DNA from: Clostridiales bacterium
GTDB lineage: Bacteria > Bacillota > Clostridia > Christensenellales > CAG-138
Assembly (NCBI GenBank): GCA_024691085.1
Contig: JAILNX010000018.1
Span: 92,591 to 156,590, forward strand
DNA length: 64,000 bases
Reading direction: 5' to 3'
The notes below the pieces were generated by a model. It ran no database searches, was not told the origin of the DNA, and saw only the letters and a list, made by a program, of their open reading frames with translations. This document shows positions 34,654 to 42,863 of the stretch, piece by piece (positions within the stretch are counted from its first letter, which is position 1; each line of letters begins with the position of its first letter). The translations under genes were made by a program, and so were the position numbers.

Positions 34654-35162
34654 TGCGGAAGTGGCTTGTGGTTCTTTCGCTTGTCATCGCGTTCTATCTT
34701 GACACGGTGTTCTTCAACATGCTCAACCTTTACGGCATCCGTCCCGACTTAACCCTTGCCGTGATCGTTTCATTGGGCGTGCTCGCGGGCTCCGGCCCCG
34801 CGGCGGCGGCAGGCTTTATAACGGGGCTTATCGCCGACGTGCTTTTCAACAAGATCGTCGGGCTGACCGCGCTTTCGTACATGCTCTCCGGCTTCATCGC
34901 CGGGTTCTTCTACCGCAAGTTCTACGCGGACAACATCATCATCCCCACGGTGCTGCTCCTCATCTGCTTCTTCGTAAAGGAGCACGTCTTTCTCTTCGCG
35001 AGCCTGCTCGCGGGGGCGAGACCCAACTACTTCATGACGCTTATCACCTACATACTCCCCTCCCTGCTCCTTACGGGCGGCACGGTGATACTCGTCCACC
35101 TGTTCTTCAAAAAGACGCTCTACAGGTCGCTGTGGCGAAACGAAGCGATCGACGTGAATTAG
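34653..35162 (+). CDS. mreD: rod shape-determining protein MreD
   Basis: A 169-residue membrane protein with five or six hydrophobic segments, linking MreC to the wall synthesis enzymes. N-terminal VVLSLVIAFYLDTVFFNMLNLYGIRPDLTLAVIVSLGVL with the typical RPDLTL motif. The ATG overlaps the mreC stop (TGATG). PBP2 starts 1 bp after its stop. MreD proteins diverge a lot, but size, topology and position agree. Confidence 0.92.
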   Translation: MRKWLVVLSLVIAFYLDTVFFNMLNLYGIRPDLTLAVIVSLGVLAGSGPAAAAGFITGLIADVLFNKIVGLTALSYMLSGFIAGFFYRKFYADNIIIPTVLLLICFFVKEHVFLFASLLAGARPNYFMTLITYILPSLLLTGGTVILVHLFFKKTLYRSLWRNEAIDVN

Positions 35163-35163
35163 T

Positions 35164-37710
35164 ATGAGAAAAAGAGACAAGGACAAGATGCCGTTCGCGC
35201 GGCTGATAATAATCGGGCTCCTGCTCCTCGCGATGATGACGACGCTCATCGTCCAGCTTTTCCGCGTGACGGTCGCGCAGGGCGAGGCATATACCGCCGA
35301 GGCGGAGCAGCTTTCGTCGCGCATAATCATCACCAAGGGCAAGCGCGGCAGGATACTCGACCGCAACGGCCTCGTGCTCGCCTATGACGAGACCTGCTTC
35401 AACGTGGAGTTTTTAAGGGACGGCAACAACCGCACGAGCTATGACAAGGCGGTCTATACCGAGTCCATGATAAAGGCCATCGAGATAATCGAAAGGGGCG
35501 GCGGCAAGGTCATCGACACCTCGTACATCACGAAGGACGAGGACGGAAACATCGTTTACGACTTCGGCGTGACGAGCGAGACCTTCGTTAAGTCCCGCTA
35601 CCGCAACTTCCTTAACGTATGCGGCTTCTCGATGAAGGACAAGGAGGATATGTCCACCTGGATAAAGGCTCCCGACGCGTATCTCGAGCTTCGCAAGGCG
35701 TGGTACATACCCGAGGAGCTCTCTTTCGAGGAGGCGCGCAAGGTCATCTCGATCTGGCAGGAGCTGCTTCTTAACAACTACCGCTCCTACCTCCCCGTCA
35801 CAATCGCGTATAACGTGAGCCTTTCGACCGTCGCCGAGATAGAGATGCGAAAAGCGGAGCTTCCGGGGCTTTCCACCTCCCAGAGCACGATCAGGCATTA
35901 CCCCTACGGCGAGACCGCGGCGCATATCGTGGGCTACTGTCAGAAGATGAGCGCGGAGAACGCGGAATCGTATCTCGAGCTCGGCTATTCATATGACGAC
36001 TACATCGGCGTTTCGGGCGTCGAGGCGACGATGGAGGCGTATCTTACCGGCGCGACGAAGGAGCATCAGGGCTCCATCGAGATCGAGGTCAATTCCCAGA
36101 ACTCCGTCGTCAGCCGCGTTTCGCAGACCCCCGCCACGGACGGGAACGACGTTACTCTGACCATCGATATGGCGCTCCAGACGGTCGCCGAGCAGGCGCT
36201 GACGGACATTATCGCGCACATACACCAGAAGGAGCTCGACAAGATCTACCCGAACGGCGACGGCGTGCCCGACAGGAAGTACGAGGGCTACGACAAGATC
36301 GACCTTGCCGAGACCGGAGCCATAATCGTCATGGACGTTCACAACGGGCAGGTGCTCGCGATGGCGAGCTATCCGAGCTACGATCCCAACTGGTTCATTC
36401 AGGGACTTACGCCCGAACAGGTCGAATACCTCTACGGCGATCCCGACGTCGACGGCGACCTTGCCGACAGGACCACCCCGACGAGGAACAAGGCGATCTC
36501 GATGAAGCTCGCCCCCGGCTCGATATTCAAGATGTGCACCGGCCTCGCGGGACTCATGGAGGGCGTCATCGGGCTGAACGAGACCATCGACGACAACTCC
36601 CCCTACGTCTATACCGATCCCGATACCGGCAAGGAGGTCGACACCAAGGCGAAGTGCTGGACGGTCAACCCCTCGAAGCATAACGATCAGGACATTATCA
36701 AGGCGCTGGCCAACTCCTGCAACTACTACTTCTACGAGGTCTCATACCGCCTCGGCATCGACAGGCTGGTCAAATGGGCGGAGAAGCTCGGCTTCATGTC
36801 CAGGACCGGCATCGAGCTGACGGGCGAGACCAAGGGCATCATCGGCGGACAGTCGGCCATGTACGACAACACCCGTCCCTATAACGATCAGGGCACTTCC
36901 CTGCCCCTCCTCGTCTACCGCAGTCTCTGCCGTCTTCTGACGGGCTATCAGAACATGCGCGGCGTCGAGGCGGATCAGGACGCGATTTCCCAGTGCGCGC
37001 AGGACCTTATGGTGCTGCAGGACGGTTCTCTGAAGGGCAAGGGCTCCGAGGTCAGAAGCATTCTCTCAAGGTACCTCGGCATCCCGGACGGCATCTCGCG
37101 CGCGCAGGGCTGGGACAGCCAGATCACCTCGCTCCTCACCGAGCTTCAGTGGAAGGCTTCCTACACCATCCGTACCGGCATCGGCCAGGGCATTATGCTG
37201 ATCACCCCCATCGAGGCGGCAAGATACGTCGCGGCCATCGCGAACGGCGGCACCGTTTACGACGCGCATATCGTAAGCTCCGTTTCAAGCCCCGAGGGCG
37301 CGGTCATAATGTCGACCGAGCCGACGGTATTCAGCCGCATAGAGGCTCCCGATTCCTACTGGGACGCGATACGTCAGGGCATGAAGGGCGTCGTTTCCCC
37401 CGAGGACGGCGGTACAGCGAGTACCGCGTTCTCACGGCGCTACGCGGAGCTCGGCTACCTCGCGCTCACGAGCGGCAAGACCGGCTCGGCGCAGGTCGGC
37501 GGCGTCACCATCGATATCCAGAACACCAGCTGGTTCGTCGCTTTCGCGCCGAATGACGATCCCGACATCGCGATCGTCGTCTGCGTGCCGAACGGGCTTT
37601 CCGGCTCCTCCTCCGCGGGCGCGGTCGAGGACGTGCTCACCTATTACTTCACGAAGCTCAACACAATGGCTTCCGACACTCTCGCCGGCATGAACGGCGT
37701 TACCCCCTGA
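35164..37710 (+). CDS. penicillin-binding protein 2 (class B transpeptidase)
   Basis: Septation/elongation transpeptidase that crosslinks peptidoglycan during rod growth. One membrane anchor (about residues 11-33), dimerisation domain starting SSRIIITKGKRGRILDRNG, and the transpeptidase domain with the catalytic triad motifs Ser453-x-x-Lys456 (PGSIFK), Ser518-x-Asn520 (SCN) and Lys772-Thr-Gly (SGKTGSA). At 848 residues it is longer than the E. coli enzyme (about 630), with extra sequence mainly between the SxN and KTG motifs (residues about 580-690). Context mreC-mreD assigns it to the elongasome (MrdA-type). Confidence 0.95.
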   Translation: MRKRDKDKMPFARLIIIGLLLLAMMTTLIVQLFRVTVAQGEAYTAEAEQLSSRIIITKGKRGRILDRNGLVLAYDETCFNVEFLRDGNNRTSYDKAVYTESMIKAIEIIERGGGKVIDTSYITKDEDGNIVYDFGVTSETFVKSRYRNFLNVCGFSMKDKEDMSTWIKAPDAYLELRKAWYIPEELSFEEARKVISIWQELLLNNYRSYLPVTIAYNVSLSTVAEIEMRKAELPGLSTSQSTIRHYPYGETAAHIVGYCQKMSAENAESYLELGYSYDDYIGVSGVEATMEAYLTGATKEHQGSIEIEVNSQNSVVSRVSQTPATDGNDVTLTIDMALQTVAEQALTDIIAHIHQKELDKIYPNGDGVPDRKYEGYDKIDLAETGAIIVMDVHNGQVLAMASYPSYDPNWFIQGLTPEQVEYLYGDPDVDGDLADRTTPTRNKAISMKLAPGSIFKMCTGLAGLMEGVIGLNETIDDNSPYVYTDPDTGKEVDTKAKCWTVNPSKHNDQDIIKALANSCNYYFYEVSYRLGIDRLVKWAEKLGFMSRTGIELTGETKGIIGGQSAMYDNTRPYNDQGTSLPLLVYRSLCRLLTGYQNMRGVEADQDAISQCAQDLMVLQDGSLKGKGSEVRSILSRYLGIPDGISRAQGWDSQITSLLTELQWKASYTIRTGIGQGIMLITPIEAARYVAAIANGGTVYDAHIVSSVSSPEGAVIMSTEPTVFSRIEAPDSYWDAIRQGMKGVVSPEDGGTASTAFSRRYAELGYLALTSGKTGSAQVGGVTIDIQNTSWFVAFAPNDDPDIAIVVCVPNGLSGSSSAGAVEDVLTYYFTKLNTMASDTLAGMNGVTP

Positions 37711-37724
37711 TTTCGGAGGAGATC

Positions 37725-38834
37725 ATGTACGCAGTCATTCCGGCGTACAAGCCGGATAAAAAGCTTTATAATGTGATCGAAGGGCTCGTGGATGCGGGCT
37801 TCGATTTCGTCGTCGTGGACGACGGCAGCGGCGAGGAGTTCAGGCCGCTTTTCGACAGCATCGAGGAGGATTTCGGCCCCGTCGTCACGATCCTTCGCCA
37901 CGACGTGAACCGCGGCAAGGGCAGAGCCATGAAGACCGCCTTTGAGTACATCGCCTCGGTCGCCGATGAGAACGAGGGTCTCGTCACCGTCGACGCGGAC
38001 GGTCAGCACCTGCCCGCCGACGTTAAGAAGGTCGCCGCCGCCTGGCGCGAAACGCCCGACAGCCTCGTCCTCGGCAGCCGTCATTTCACGGGCAAGGTCC
38101 CGTTCAAGAGCAAGTGGGGCAACGGCTTCACAAGGATAGTATTCGCCGTCACGACCGGCGTGCGCGTATTCGACACGCAGACGGGTCTTCGCGCGTTCTC
38201 CGTGTCGCGCATACCCGAGATGCTCGCGATAAAGGGCGAGCGCTACGATTATGAGATGGCGCAGCTCTTGGACGCGACGAAGGAGCACATCGACATCCGC
38301 GAGGTCACGATAGACACGGTCTACATCGAGGGCAACAAGTCCAGCCATTTCCGCGTTCTGAAGGATTCGTTCCTCATCAACAAGATGATATTCAAGTTCA
38401 TGCTGATGAGCTTCGTTTCGTTCCTGCTCGACTACTTCACGGTGCTCGCGTCGTCCGAGATACTCGCCTCGCTCCCCGCGGCGGTCGAGGTCGAGAAGAA
38501 CAAATACCTCCTTCCCATGTTCGACCGCATGGTGGACACGCATCTTATCGCGCTGGTCATCGGAAGGCTTTTGGGCTCGACATTGAACTTCCTGCTTAAC
38601 CGCAATCTCGTATTCAAGACGGGCGATAAGCTGGCTCCCGTAAGGTATTTCATCGTGGTCGCCGCGCTCGTCGCCGCGAACTACGGGCTCATCACGATAC
38701 TCGTAAGCGGAGATAACGGCGTGCCCCTCTGGATAGGTCAGCTTATCGCACAAGCGATCCTCTATCCCGTCAGCTTCGTACTGCAGCGCAATTTCGTTTT
38801 CCCCAACAAGCATAAAAGAAAAAAACGCCTGTAA
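37725..38834 (+). CDS. glycosyltransferase family 2 fused to GtrA-like membrane domain
   Basis: A 369-residue two-part protein. The N-terminal GT2 domain (about 1-215) has VIPAYKPDKKL, VVVDDGSGEEF, and the DxD motif in TVDADGQH, resembling dolichyl/undecaprenyl-phosphate glycosyltransferases. The C-terminal part (about 220-360) has four membrane segments of the GtrA type (FKFMLMSFVSFLLDYFTV, NRNLVFKTG, QRNFVFPNK), associated with flipping undecaprenyl-phosphate-linked sugars. It probably loads a sugar on a lipid carrier for wall or teichoic-type polymer decoration. A GGAGG site precedes the ATG, 14 bp after PBP2. Confidence 0.9.
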   Translation: MYAVIPAYKPDKKLYNVIEGLVDAGFDFVVVDDGSGEEFRPLFDSIEEDFGPVVTILRHDVNRGKGRAMKTAFEYIASVADENEGLVTVDADGQHLPADVKKVAAAWRETPDSLVLGSRHFTGKVPFKSKWGNGFTRIVFAVTTGVRVFDTQTGLRAFSVSRIPEMLAIKGERYDYEMAQLLDATKEHIDIREVTIDTVYIEGNKSSHFRVLKDSFLINKMIFKFMLMSFVSFLLDYFTVLASSEILASLPAAVEVEKNKYLLPMFDRMVDTHLIALVIGRLLGSTLNFLLNRNLVFKTGDKLAPVRYFIVVAALVAANYGLITILVSGDNGVPLWIGQLIAQAILYPVSFVLQRNFVFPNKHKRKKRL

Positions 38835-38843
38835 GCTTGATTT

Positions 38844-39428
38844 ATGGATCTTCCTGTATTCATTCTGAACAGCGTTCTCCTCGGCGTCGGTCTCGCGATG
38901 GACGCCTTTTCCGTGTCGCTGGCGAACGGTCTTAACGAGCCGAAGATGCGGCTCGGGCGCATGTGCGTGATCGCGGGCGTCTTCGGCGCGTTCCAGGCGA
39001 TAATGCCCATGATCGGCTGGGTGATCGTCCACACCGCCGTGCACTATTTCAGCGTGATCGACAGGTTCATCCCGTGGATCGCCCTCGCGCTTCTCGCGTT
39101 CATCGGCGGCAAGATGCTCTATGAGGGCATCAAAAACCGTCATTCCGAGGCGGAAAAACCCGCCGTCGGCTTCTGGGGACTTATCGTGCAGGGCGTCGCC
39201 ACGAGCATCGACGCGCTCTCCGTAGGCTTCACCATCGCCGATTACGATCTCTCCCGCGCGATAACCGCCGCGCTCATCATCGCAGCGGTCACCTTCGTCA
39301 TCTGCATGATCGGCCTCGTCCTCGGCAAGAAGGTCGGAACGAAGCTCGCCTGGAAGGCGTCCGTCCTCGGCGGCGTGATACTGATCGCGATCGGGATAGA
39401 GATATTTATCAGCGGACTGATAAAATGA
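38844..39428 (+). CDS. mntP: manganese efflux pump MntP
   Basis: A 194-residue six-helix membrane protein that exports Mn(II). Family motifs: GVGLAMDAFSVSLANGL in the first half and the matching GVATSIDALSVGFTIA in the second (Asp residues line the metal path). No clear ribosome binding site precedes the ATG and it starts 9 bp after the GT2-GtrA gene, so translational coupling is likely. No yybP-ykoY manganese riboswitch is seen upstream, unlike many mntP genes. Confidence 0.94.
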   Translation: MDLPVFILNSVLLGVGLAMDAFSVSLANGLNEPKMRLGRMCVIAGVFGAFQAIMPMIGWVIVHTAVHYFSVIDRFIPWIALALLAFIGGKMLYEGIKNRHSEAEKPAVGFWGLIVQGVATSIDALSVGFTIADYDLSRAITAALIIAAVTFVICMIGLVLGKKVGTKLAWKASVLGGVILIAIGIEIFISGLIK

Positions 39429-39725
39429 ATTGCGGCTTAAAGCCGCATGAATCGGCTTCGCTGTGAATTGCCGCCAATGCGGCATGAATTGCGCTGAAAG
39501 CGCATTTACGACAGTTTTTCGCGAAGGCGAAAAAATTCCTTCATGTCAGCCTGCGGCTGACAATTCATTCGCCTCCGGCGAAATTCATAAAGAAAAACCG
39601 CTCTCATATGGGCGTGTTTGCTTTTTTGGCTAAGGCATGAACAGAATCGAACCGGGTTCGATCTCCGGATGGAGCCCCGGATGACAAGGGGTAGGTTCTA
39701 TTGTCATCGTCCCTTGTCAGCTTTT
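39429..39725. repeat. array of at least nine short hairpins
   Basis: Inverted repeats at 39431-39447 (TGCGGCTT/AAGCCGCA), 39469-39484 (TGCCGC/GCGGCA), 39490-39504 (TGCGCT/AGCGCA), 39515-39534 (TTTTTCGC/GCGAAAAA), 39544-39562 (TGTCAGCC/GGCTGACA), 39568-39582 (TTCGCC/GGCGAA), 39647-39663 (ATCGAACC/GGTTCGAT), 39664-39680 region (TCCGG/CCGGA) and 39682-39719 (TGACAAGGG/CCCTTGTCA). The first six are separated by TGAATT or its complement AATTCA. No coding frame fits. The remaining 39726-39847 holds only a possible -10 (TATAAT near 39772) for the next gene. Confidence 0.75.
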
Positions 39726-39847
39726 CCAAGCGGCGCAAAAAAGTGGGAACCTTCGCCGCCCTTCATACGTTATAATATCAGAAGACGAAATATTTGGCTC
39801 CGACCGTGTAAAAACGCGATATAAAAAGAATCAAGAGGTACGATCCC

Positions 39848-40612
39848 ATGAAAAAGCTTATTTCTGTATTGCTGTGTGCGGTGCTGCTCATCGCTCTTGC
39901 CGCCTGCGGAAAGGGAAATCTTCCCGGGCTGATCCCCTCCGCGTCCGTCGGGACGGAAGCTCCGACCGCGGTCCCGACAGAGGCTCCTGCCCAAGCTCCC
40001 ACCGAGGCGCCGACTCCCGGGCCCGACGCGGACTGGGATGCGGTGGTCTACCCCGAAAAGGCTGAGATGACCGAGGAGGAGCAGGCGATCGCCGACCGAT
40101 ACTATGAGGAGCTGAAGGAGGTTTATCCCGAGTTCGCCAATATCCCGCGCGAGCTCCTGAGCGAGAGGGTCTCCATTGACGAATACATTGATGTGACCTT
40201 CACGTTCTGCCTGGGCGGCTGCCCCACGGATTACAAGTGCGTGTTCTCGACCAGCCCCGGCTTCCCCGAAGGGCAATGGTATATGTATGGCGAAGAATAC
40301 GCGGGCTTTGCCGACAGGGTACTGACGAAGGGGGAAATGGCCTCTATACGCACCATGCTGTTCAATTCCGTTTCCGCGTTCGTTGAGGAAAACAAGCTCG
40401 ACGGCAGCGGCCTGAACGCGGATGAGATCCATGTCTGCTGGTATCTGCACGACGGCAAGCTGTACGCGTTAACCGAGTATATAGCAAACGTCACGCAGGA
40501 GACCACTGAGACCTTCGGCTGCCTTAGTCACGCCCACGTCTTCGGGCGCGTGCTCGTGGAGTTCGCCGAAGGCGGCGCCGTGCTTACCGACAACGAAGGA
40601 ATCGGCAGCTGA
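39848..40612 (+). CDS. putative lipoprotein, unknown function
   Basis: A 254-residue predicted lipoprotein: signal peptide MKKLISVLLCAVLLIALAAC with a LAAC lipobox, then a Thr/Pro/Ala-rich linker (about residues 30-60, PTEAPAQAPTEAPTPGP), then a roughly 190-residue domain (YEELKEVYPEFANIPRELLSERV ... CLGGCPTDYKC) that I do not recognise. Two nearby cysteines (CLGGC) could form a disulfide. AGAGGT is a moderate ribosome binding site. It stands alone between the hairpin array and a terminator. Confidence 0.8.
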   Translation: MKKLISVLLCAVLLIALAACGKGNLPGLIPSASVGTEAPTAVPTEAPAQAPTEAPTPGPDADWDAVVYPEKAEMTEEEQAIADRYYEELKEVYPEFANIPRELLSERVSIDEYIDVTFTFCLGGCPTDYKCVFSTSPGFPEGQWYMYGEEYAGFADRVLTKGEMASIRTMLFNSVSAFVEENKLDGSGLNADEIHVCWYLHDGKLYALTEYIANVTQETTETFGCLSHAHVFGRVLVEFAEGGAVLTDNEGIGS

Positions 40613-40699
40613 CGGCCATGGCAAACCGAAACGCCCCTCCTATTAGGCGGTACAAGGTAGGGATGCTCTCCATTGGAACTCAGTATCTGATAATACAAA

Positions 40700-40731
40700 A
40701 AACCGTTTCCTTTTCGGGAAACGGTTTTTTT
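40700..40731. terminator. bidirectional terminator (lipoprotein / rpmA)
   Basis: AAACCGTTTCC / GGAAACGGTTT (40700-40710 with 40717-40727) with T-runs on both strands; about 90 bp after the lipoprotein stop and 11 bp after the rpmA stop. Confidence 0.88.
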
Positions 40732-40741
40732 GCAATTCGCT

Positions 40742-41035
40742 TTACGCGATCTCTTCTTCTTTCTCGTAAACGCTTACGCACTTATGACCGCCGTGCTTGG
40801 TCTCGAAACGGACGACGCCGTCGATCTTAGCGTAAAGGGTGTCATCCTTGCCGATGCCGACGTTGGTGCCGGGATGGAAGTGAGTGCCGCGCTGCCTGAC
40901 GAGGATGTTGCCCGCGAGGACAAACTGACCGTCAGCACGCTTGGGCCCCAGACGCTTGGATTCGCTTTCACGACCGTTGCGGGAGCTGCCCACGCCCTTT
41001 TTATGCGCAAAAAGCTGCAGATCGAACCTGAACAT
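40742..41035 (-). CDS. rpmA: 50S ribosomal protein L27
   Basis: A 97-residue large-subunit protein whose N-terminus reaches the peptidyl transferase centre. [24 protein letters not shown] is the Firmicutes form with an N-terminal extension; the protease Prp is known in Staphylococcus aureus to cut after LQLF, leaving AHKKG. The gene for Prp is 1 bp upstream, consistent with that processing. [18 protein letters not shown] is the conserved core. Third gene of rplU-prp-rpmA. Confidence 0.98.
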   Translation of the reverse strand: MFRFDLQLFAHKKGVGSSRNGRESESKRLGPKRADGQFVLAGNILVRQRGTHFHPGTNVGIGKDDTLYAKIDGVVRFETKHGGHKCVSVYEKEEEIA

Positions 41036-41036
41036 A

Positions 41037-41372
41037 TTAAGCCTTAACCTCCCTCTTTAGGATTTTGAGATAGTCACTGTAATTTTCCTCGATGGAACGA
41101 AGCCCCAGGAGCATCGTTTCCAGAATCAGCTCCGCCTTTTCACGGCTTAAGCCGGAAACCTCCGGTTTGAGCATGAGCCGGAGCTCGCCGTCCTTCTGTA
41201 CCGCTTCGGCGTCGGCTTTCGCAAGCTCCGTTACGCCGAGATACGCGGTCTCGGTGAGCGCCGAGATCGCCGCGCAGACGATGTCCTCGCCCTTATCGGC
41301 ATATCCCGAATGCCCCTTCGCGGTGAACCCCACGGGGCGGCCGCCTTGAAAATGGACGGTAATCCTTGTCAT
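41037..41372 (-). CDS. prp: ribosomal-processing cysteine protease Prp
   Basis: A 111-residue cysteine protease that removes the L27 N-terminal extension. Catalytic His22 in [11 protein letters not shown] and Cys34 in [12 protein letters not shown] are at the family spacing. It lies between rplU (16 bp) and rpmA (1 bp), the standard Firmicutes order. The target site LQLF-AHKKG is present in the neighbouring L27. Confidence 0.95.
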   Translation of the reverse strand: MTRITVHFQGGRPVGFTAKGHSGYADKGEDIVCAAISALTETAYLGVTELAKADAEAVQKDGELRLMLKPEVSGLSREKAELILETMLLGLRSIEENYSDYLKILKREVKA

Positions 41373-41388
41373 GACCCGTTTCCCTCTT

Positions 41389-41694
41389 TTAGCCGATGGA
41401 AACGACCTTGACCTTGGTGTACGGCTGGCGATGGCCCTGCTTCTTGCGGATGTTCTTCTTGGGTTTATACTTGAAGACGATCACTTTCCTGCCCTTGCCA
41501 TGCTCCACGACCTCGCCGATGGCCTTAACGCCCTCAACATAGGGCTTGCCCACGGTAACGGTCTCGCCGTCAGCCATCATGAGTACATCGAGTTCGACCT
41601 TTGCGCCTACCTCTGCGTCAAGCTTCTCGACGAGGATCTCGTCGCCAGCTTCGACCTTGTACTGCTTACCGCCGGTTACGATAATAGCGTACAT
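41389..41694 (-). CDS. rplU: 50S ribosomal protein L21
   Basis: A 101-residue large-subunit protein. [25 protein letters not shown] and the C-terminal [21 protein letters not shown] are diagnostic. The frame stays open 34 codons upstream through the leader, but GGAGGAATAATCGG precedes ATG 41694 and this is the universal start. First gene of rplU-prp-rpmA. Confidence 0.98.
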   Translation of the reverse strand: MYAIIVTGGKQYKVEAGDEILVEKLDAEVGAKVELDVLMMADGETVTVGKPYVEGVKAIGEVVEHGKGRKVIVFKYKPKKNIRKKQGHRQPYTKVKVVSIG

Positions 41695-41704
41695 TCCGAT
41701 TATT

Positions 41705-41782
41705 CCTCCTCTGACCAGTCTCGCCCGGGCTTCGGTGCGCGCTTTAAGGCGCGGCTTAAAACCGACACGGAGCGGCTCAAGG
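41705..41782 (-). ncRNA. probable L21 leader (autoregulatory mRNA element)
   Basis: About 90 nt of leader lie between the promoter and rplU. It holds nested pairings (minus strand TCGGT...ACCGA enclosing GCGC...GCGC) followed by a GC-rich arm. Firmicutes rplU operons commonly carry an L21-binding leader; identity is inferred from position and size, not from a model match. Confidence 0.5.
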
Positions 41783-41786
41783 AAAA

Positions 41787-41815
41787 ATATTATCACTCCA
41801 AGGCTTTTTTGTCAA
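41787..41815 (-). promoter_or_regulatory. sigma-A promoter of rplU-prp-rpmA
   Basis: Minus strand TTGACA (41810-41815), 17-bp spacer, TAATAT (41787-41792). Confidence 0.85.
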
Positions 41816-41869
41816 TGGCAAAATCACGATTTTTTTATATATAATAACGGTTTTTCGCGATTTTGCGTC

Positions 41870-41897
41870 TTGACTCGGCATGGCTTGATGGTACAAT
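41870..41897 (+). promoter_or_regulatory. sigma-A promoter of ogg, leaderless arrangement
   Basis: TTGACT (41870-41875), 16-bp spacer, TACAAT (41892-41897). The -10 box ends directly at ATG 41898 and 6 nt before ATG 41904, so the expected transcription start falls on the second ATG. Confidence 0.75.
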
Positions 41898-42788
41898 ATG
41901 GGTATGGATATCAGGATCACGGAAAACGCCGCCGTTTTTACCGGCGTAAGCTGCTTCGATTTGAACAAGAGCGCGCTCTGCGGGCAGGCGTTCCGCTGGC
42001 GCGAAACGGCGGGAGGCGTTATTGGCGTCGTCCGCGGGACTCCCGCGCTCGCCGCTCGGGACGGCGATACCCTAAAAGTGAACTGCGCCGGCGTTCCCGA
42101 CGCAAAGATGTGGGCGAACTATTTCGATCTTTACCGCGACTACGCCCGTATCGAGAAGGAGGTCATGAACGACCCCCGTCTTTCCGTCTGCTTTCCCGAG
42201 GCGCACGGCATACGCGTGTTCAACCAGGAGCCGTTCGAGGCGCTGATCTCGTTCATCATCTCGCAGAACAACAACATAAAGCGCATCTCCGGCATCGTCG
42301 AAAGGCTCTGCTTAAAATGCGGCTCACCCGTCCCGTTCATGGGCGAAACGCTGTACGCCTTCCCGACCGCGGAGAGTATCGCGAGGCTTACCGAAGATGA
42401 GCTGACCGCCCTCGGCACCGGCTACCGCGCGCCGTTCATCAAAAAAGCCGCGGAGCGCGTCGCGGACGGGTACGACCTTGAAAAGCTTAAGGATATGGAG
42501 CTTGACGAGGCGCGCGCGGAGCTTAAGACCTTCCCCGGCATAGGTCCCAAGGTTGCGGACTGCATACTGCTCTTCTCCCTCGGACATTCGGACGCCTTCC
42601 CCATCGACGTGTGGATCGACCGCGCGATGAAGGCGCTGTTTTTCGAGGGGAACGCCGCAAAGAAGGCCGAGCTTTACGAGGCTGTATCGGCCCTCGGTGA
42701 GTACTCCGGCATCATTCAGCAGTACATATTCCAATACGCGAGAAAGCTCGGGCGCGAAGGACTCTCCTCCGCAGAAAACCGGACATAA
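41898..42788 (+). CDS. ogg: 8-oxoguanine DNA glycosylase (OGG1 type)
   Basis: Base-excision repair enzyme that removes 8-oxoguanine from DNA, with AP lyase activity. It has 296 residues from ATG 41898, or 294 from ATG 41904. The OGG N-terminal domain contains CGQAFRWRE, and the helix-hairpin-helix GPD domain contains FPGIGPKVADC with catalytic Lys218 and, 19 residues on, Asp237 in FPIDVWIDR, the same spacing as Lys249/Asp268 of human OGG1. No ribosome binding site is visible; see the promoter for the leaderless proposal. Confidence 0.94.
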   Translation: MGMDIRITENAAVFTGVSCFDLNKSALCGQAFRWRETAGGVIGVVRGTPALAARDGDTLKVNCAGVPDAKMWANYFDLYRDYARIEKEVMNDPRLSVCFPEAHGIRVFNQEPFEALISFIISQNNNIKRISGIVERLCLKCGSPVPFMGETLYAFPTAESIARLTEDELTALGTGYRAPFIKKAAERVADGYDLEKLKDMELDEARAELKTFPGIGPKVADCILLFSLGHSDAFPIDVWIDRAMKALFFEGNAAKKAELYEAVSALGEYSGIIQQYIFQYARKLGREGLSSAENRT

Positions 42789-42794
42789 ATATAC

Positions 42795-42823
42795 TTGAAA
42801 CCGTCCTCTCTCGGGTGTATAAT
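42795..42823 (+). promoter_or_regulatory. sigma-A promoter of buk
   Basis: TTGAAA (42795-42800), 17-bp spacer, TATAAT (42818-42823), 40 nt before the ATG. Confidence 0.85.
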
Positions 42824-42863
42824 AATTTTTTGGAAATAATCCCTTTCGAAAGGAGTTCATATC

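Noticed and set aside
38835..38843. Manganese riboswitch (yybP-ykoY) before mntP
   Set aside because: Only 9 bp separate mntP from the upstream gene.
37644..39485. Very long minus-strand open frame (613 codons) opposite PBP2, GT2-GtrA and mntP
   Set aside because: It runs across three recognised genes and their boundaries, has no ribosome binding site and its translation is Arg/Asp/Glu/His-rich with no domain. It is a by-product of GC-rich third positions.
39640..39690. tRNA-like GGTTCGATCTCC sequence
   Set aside because: Resembles a T-arm but is half of a simple ATCGAACC/GGTTCGAT hairpin; no acceptor, D or anticodon arms can be drawn.
39429..39725. CRISPR array
   Set aside because: The repeated units are hairpins of differing stem sequence with 6-bp common spacers; there is no constant repeat of CRISPR length and no cas gene.
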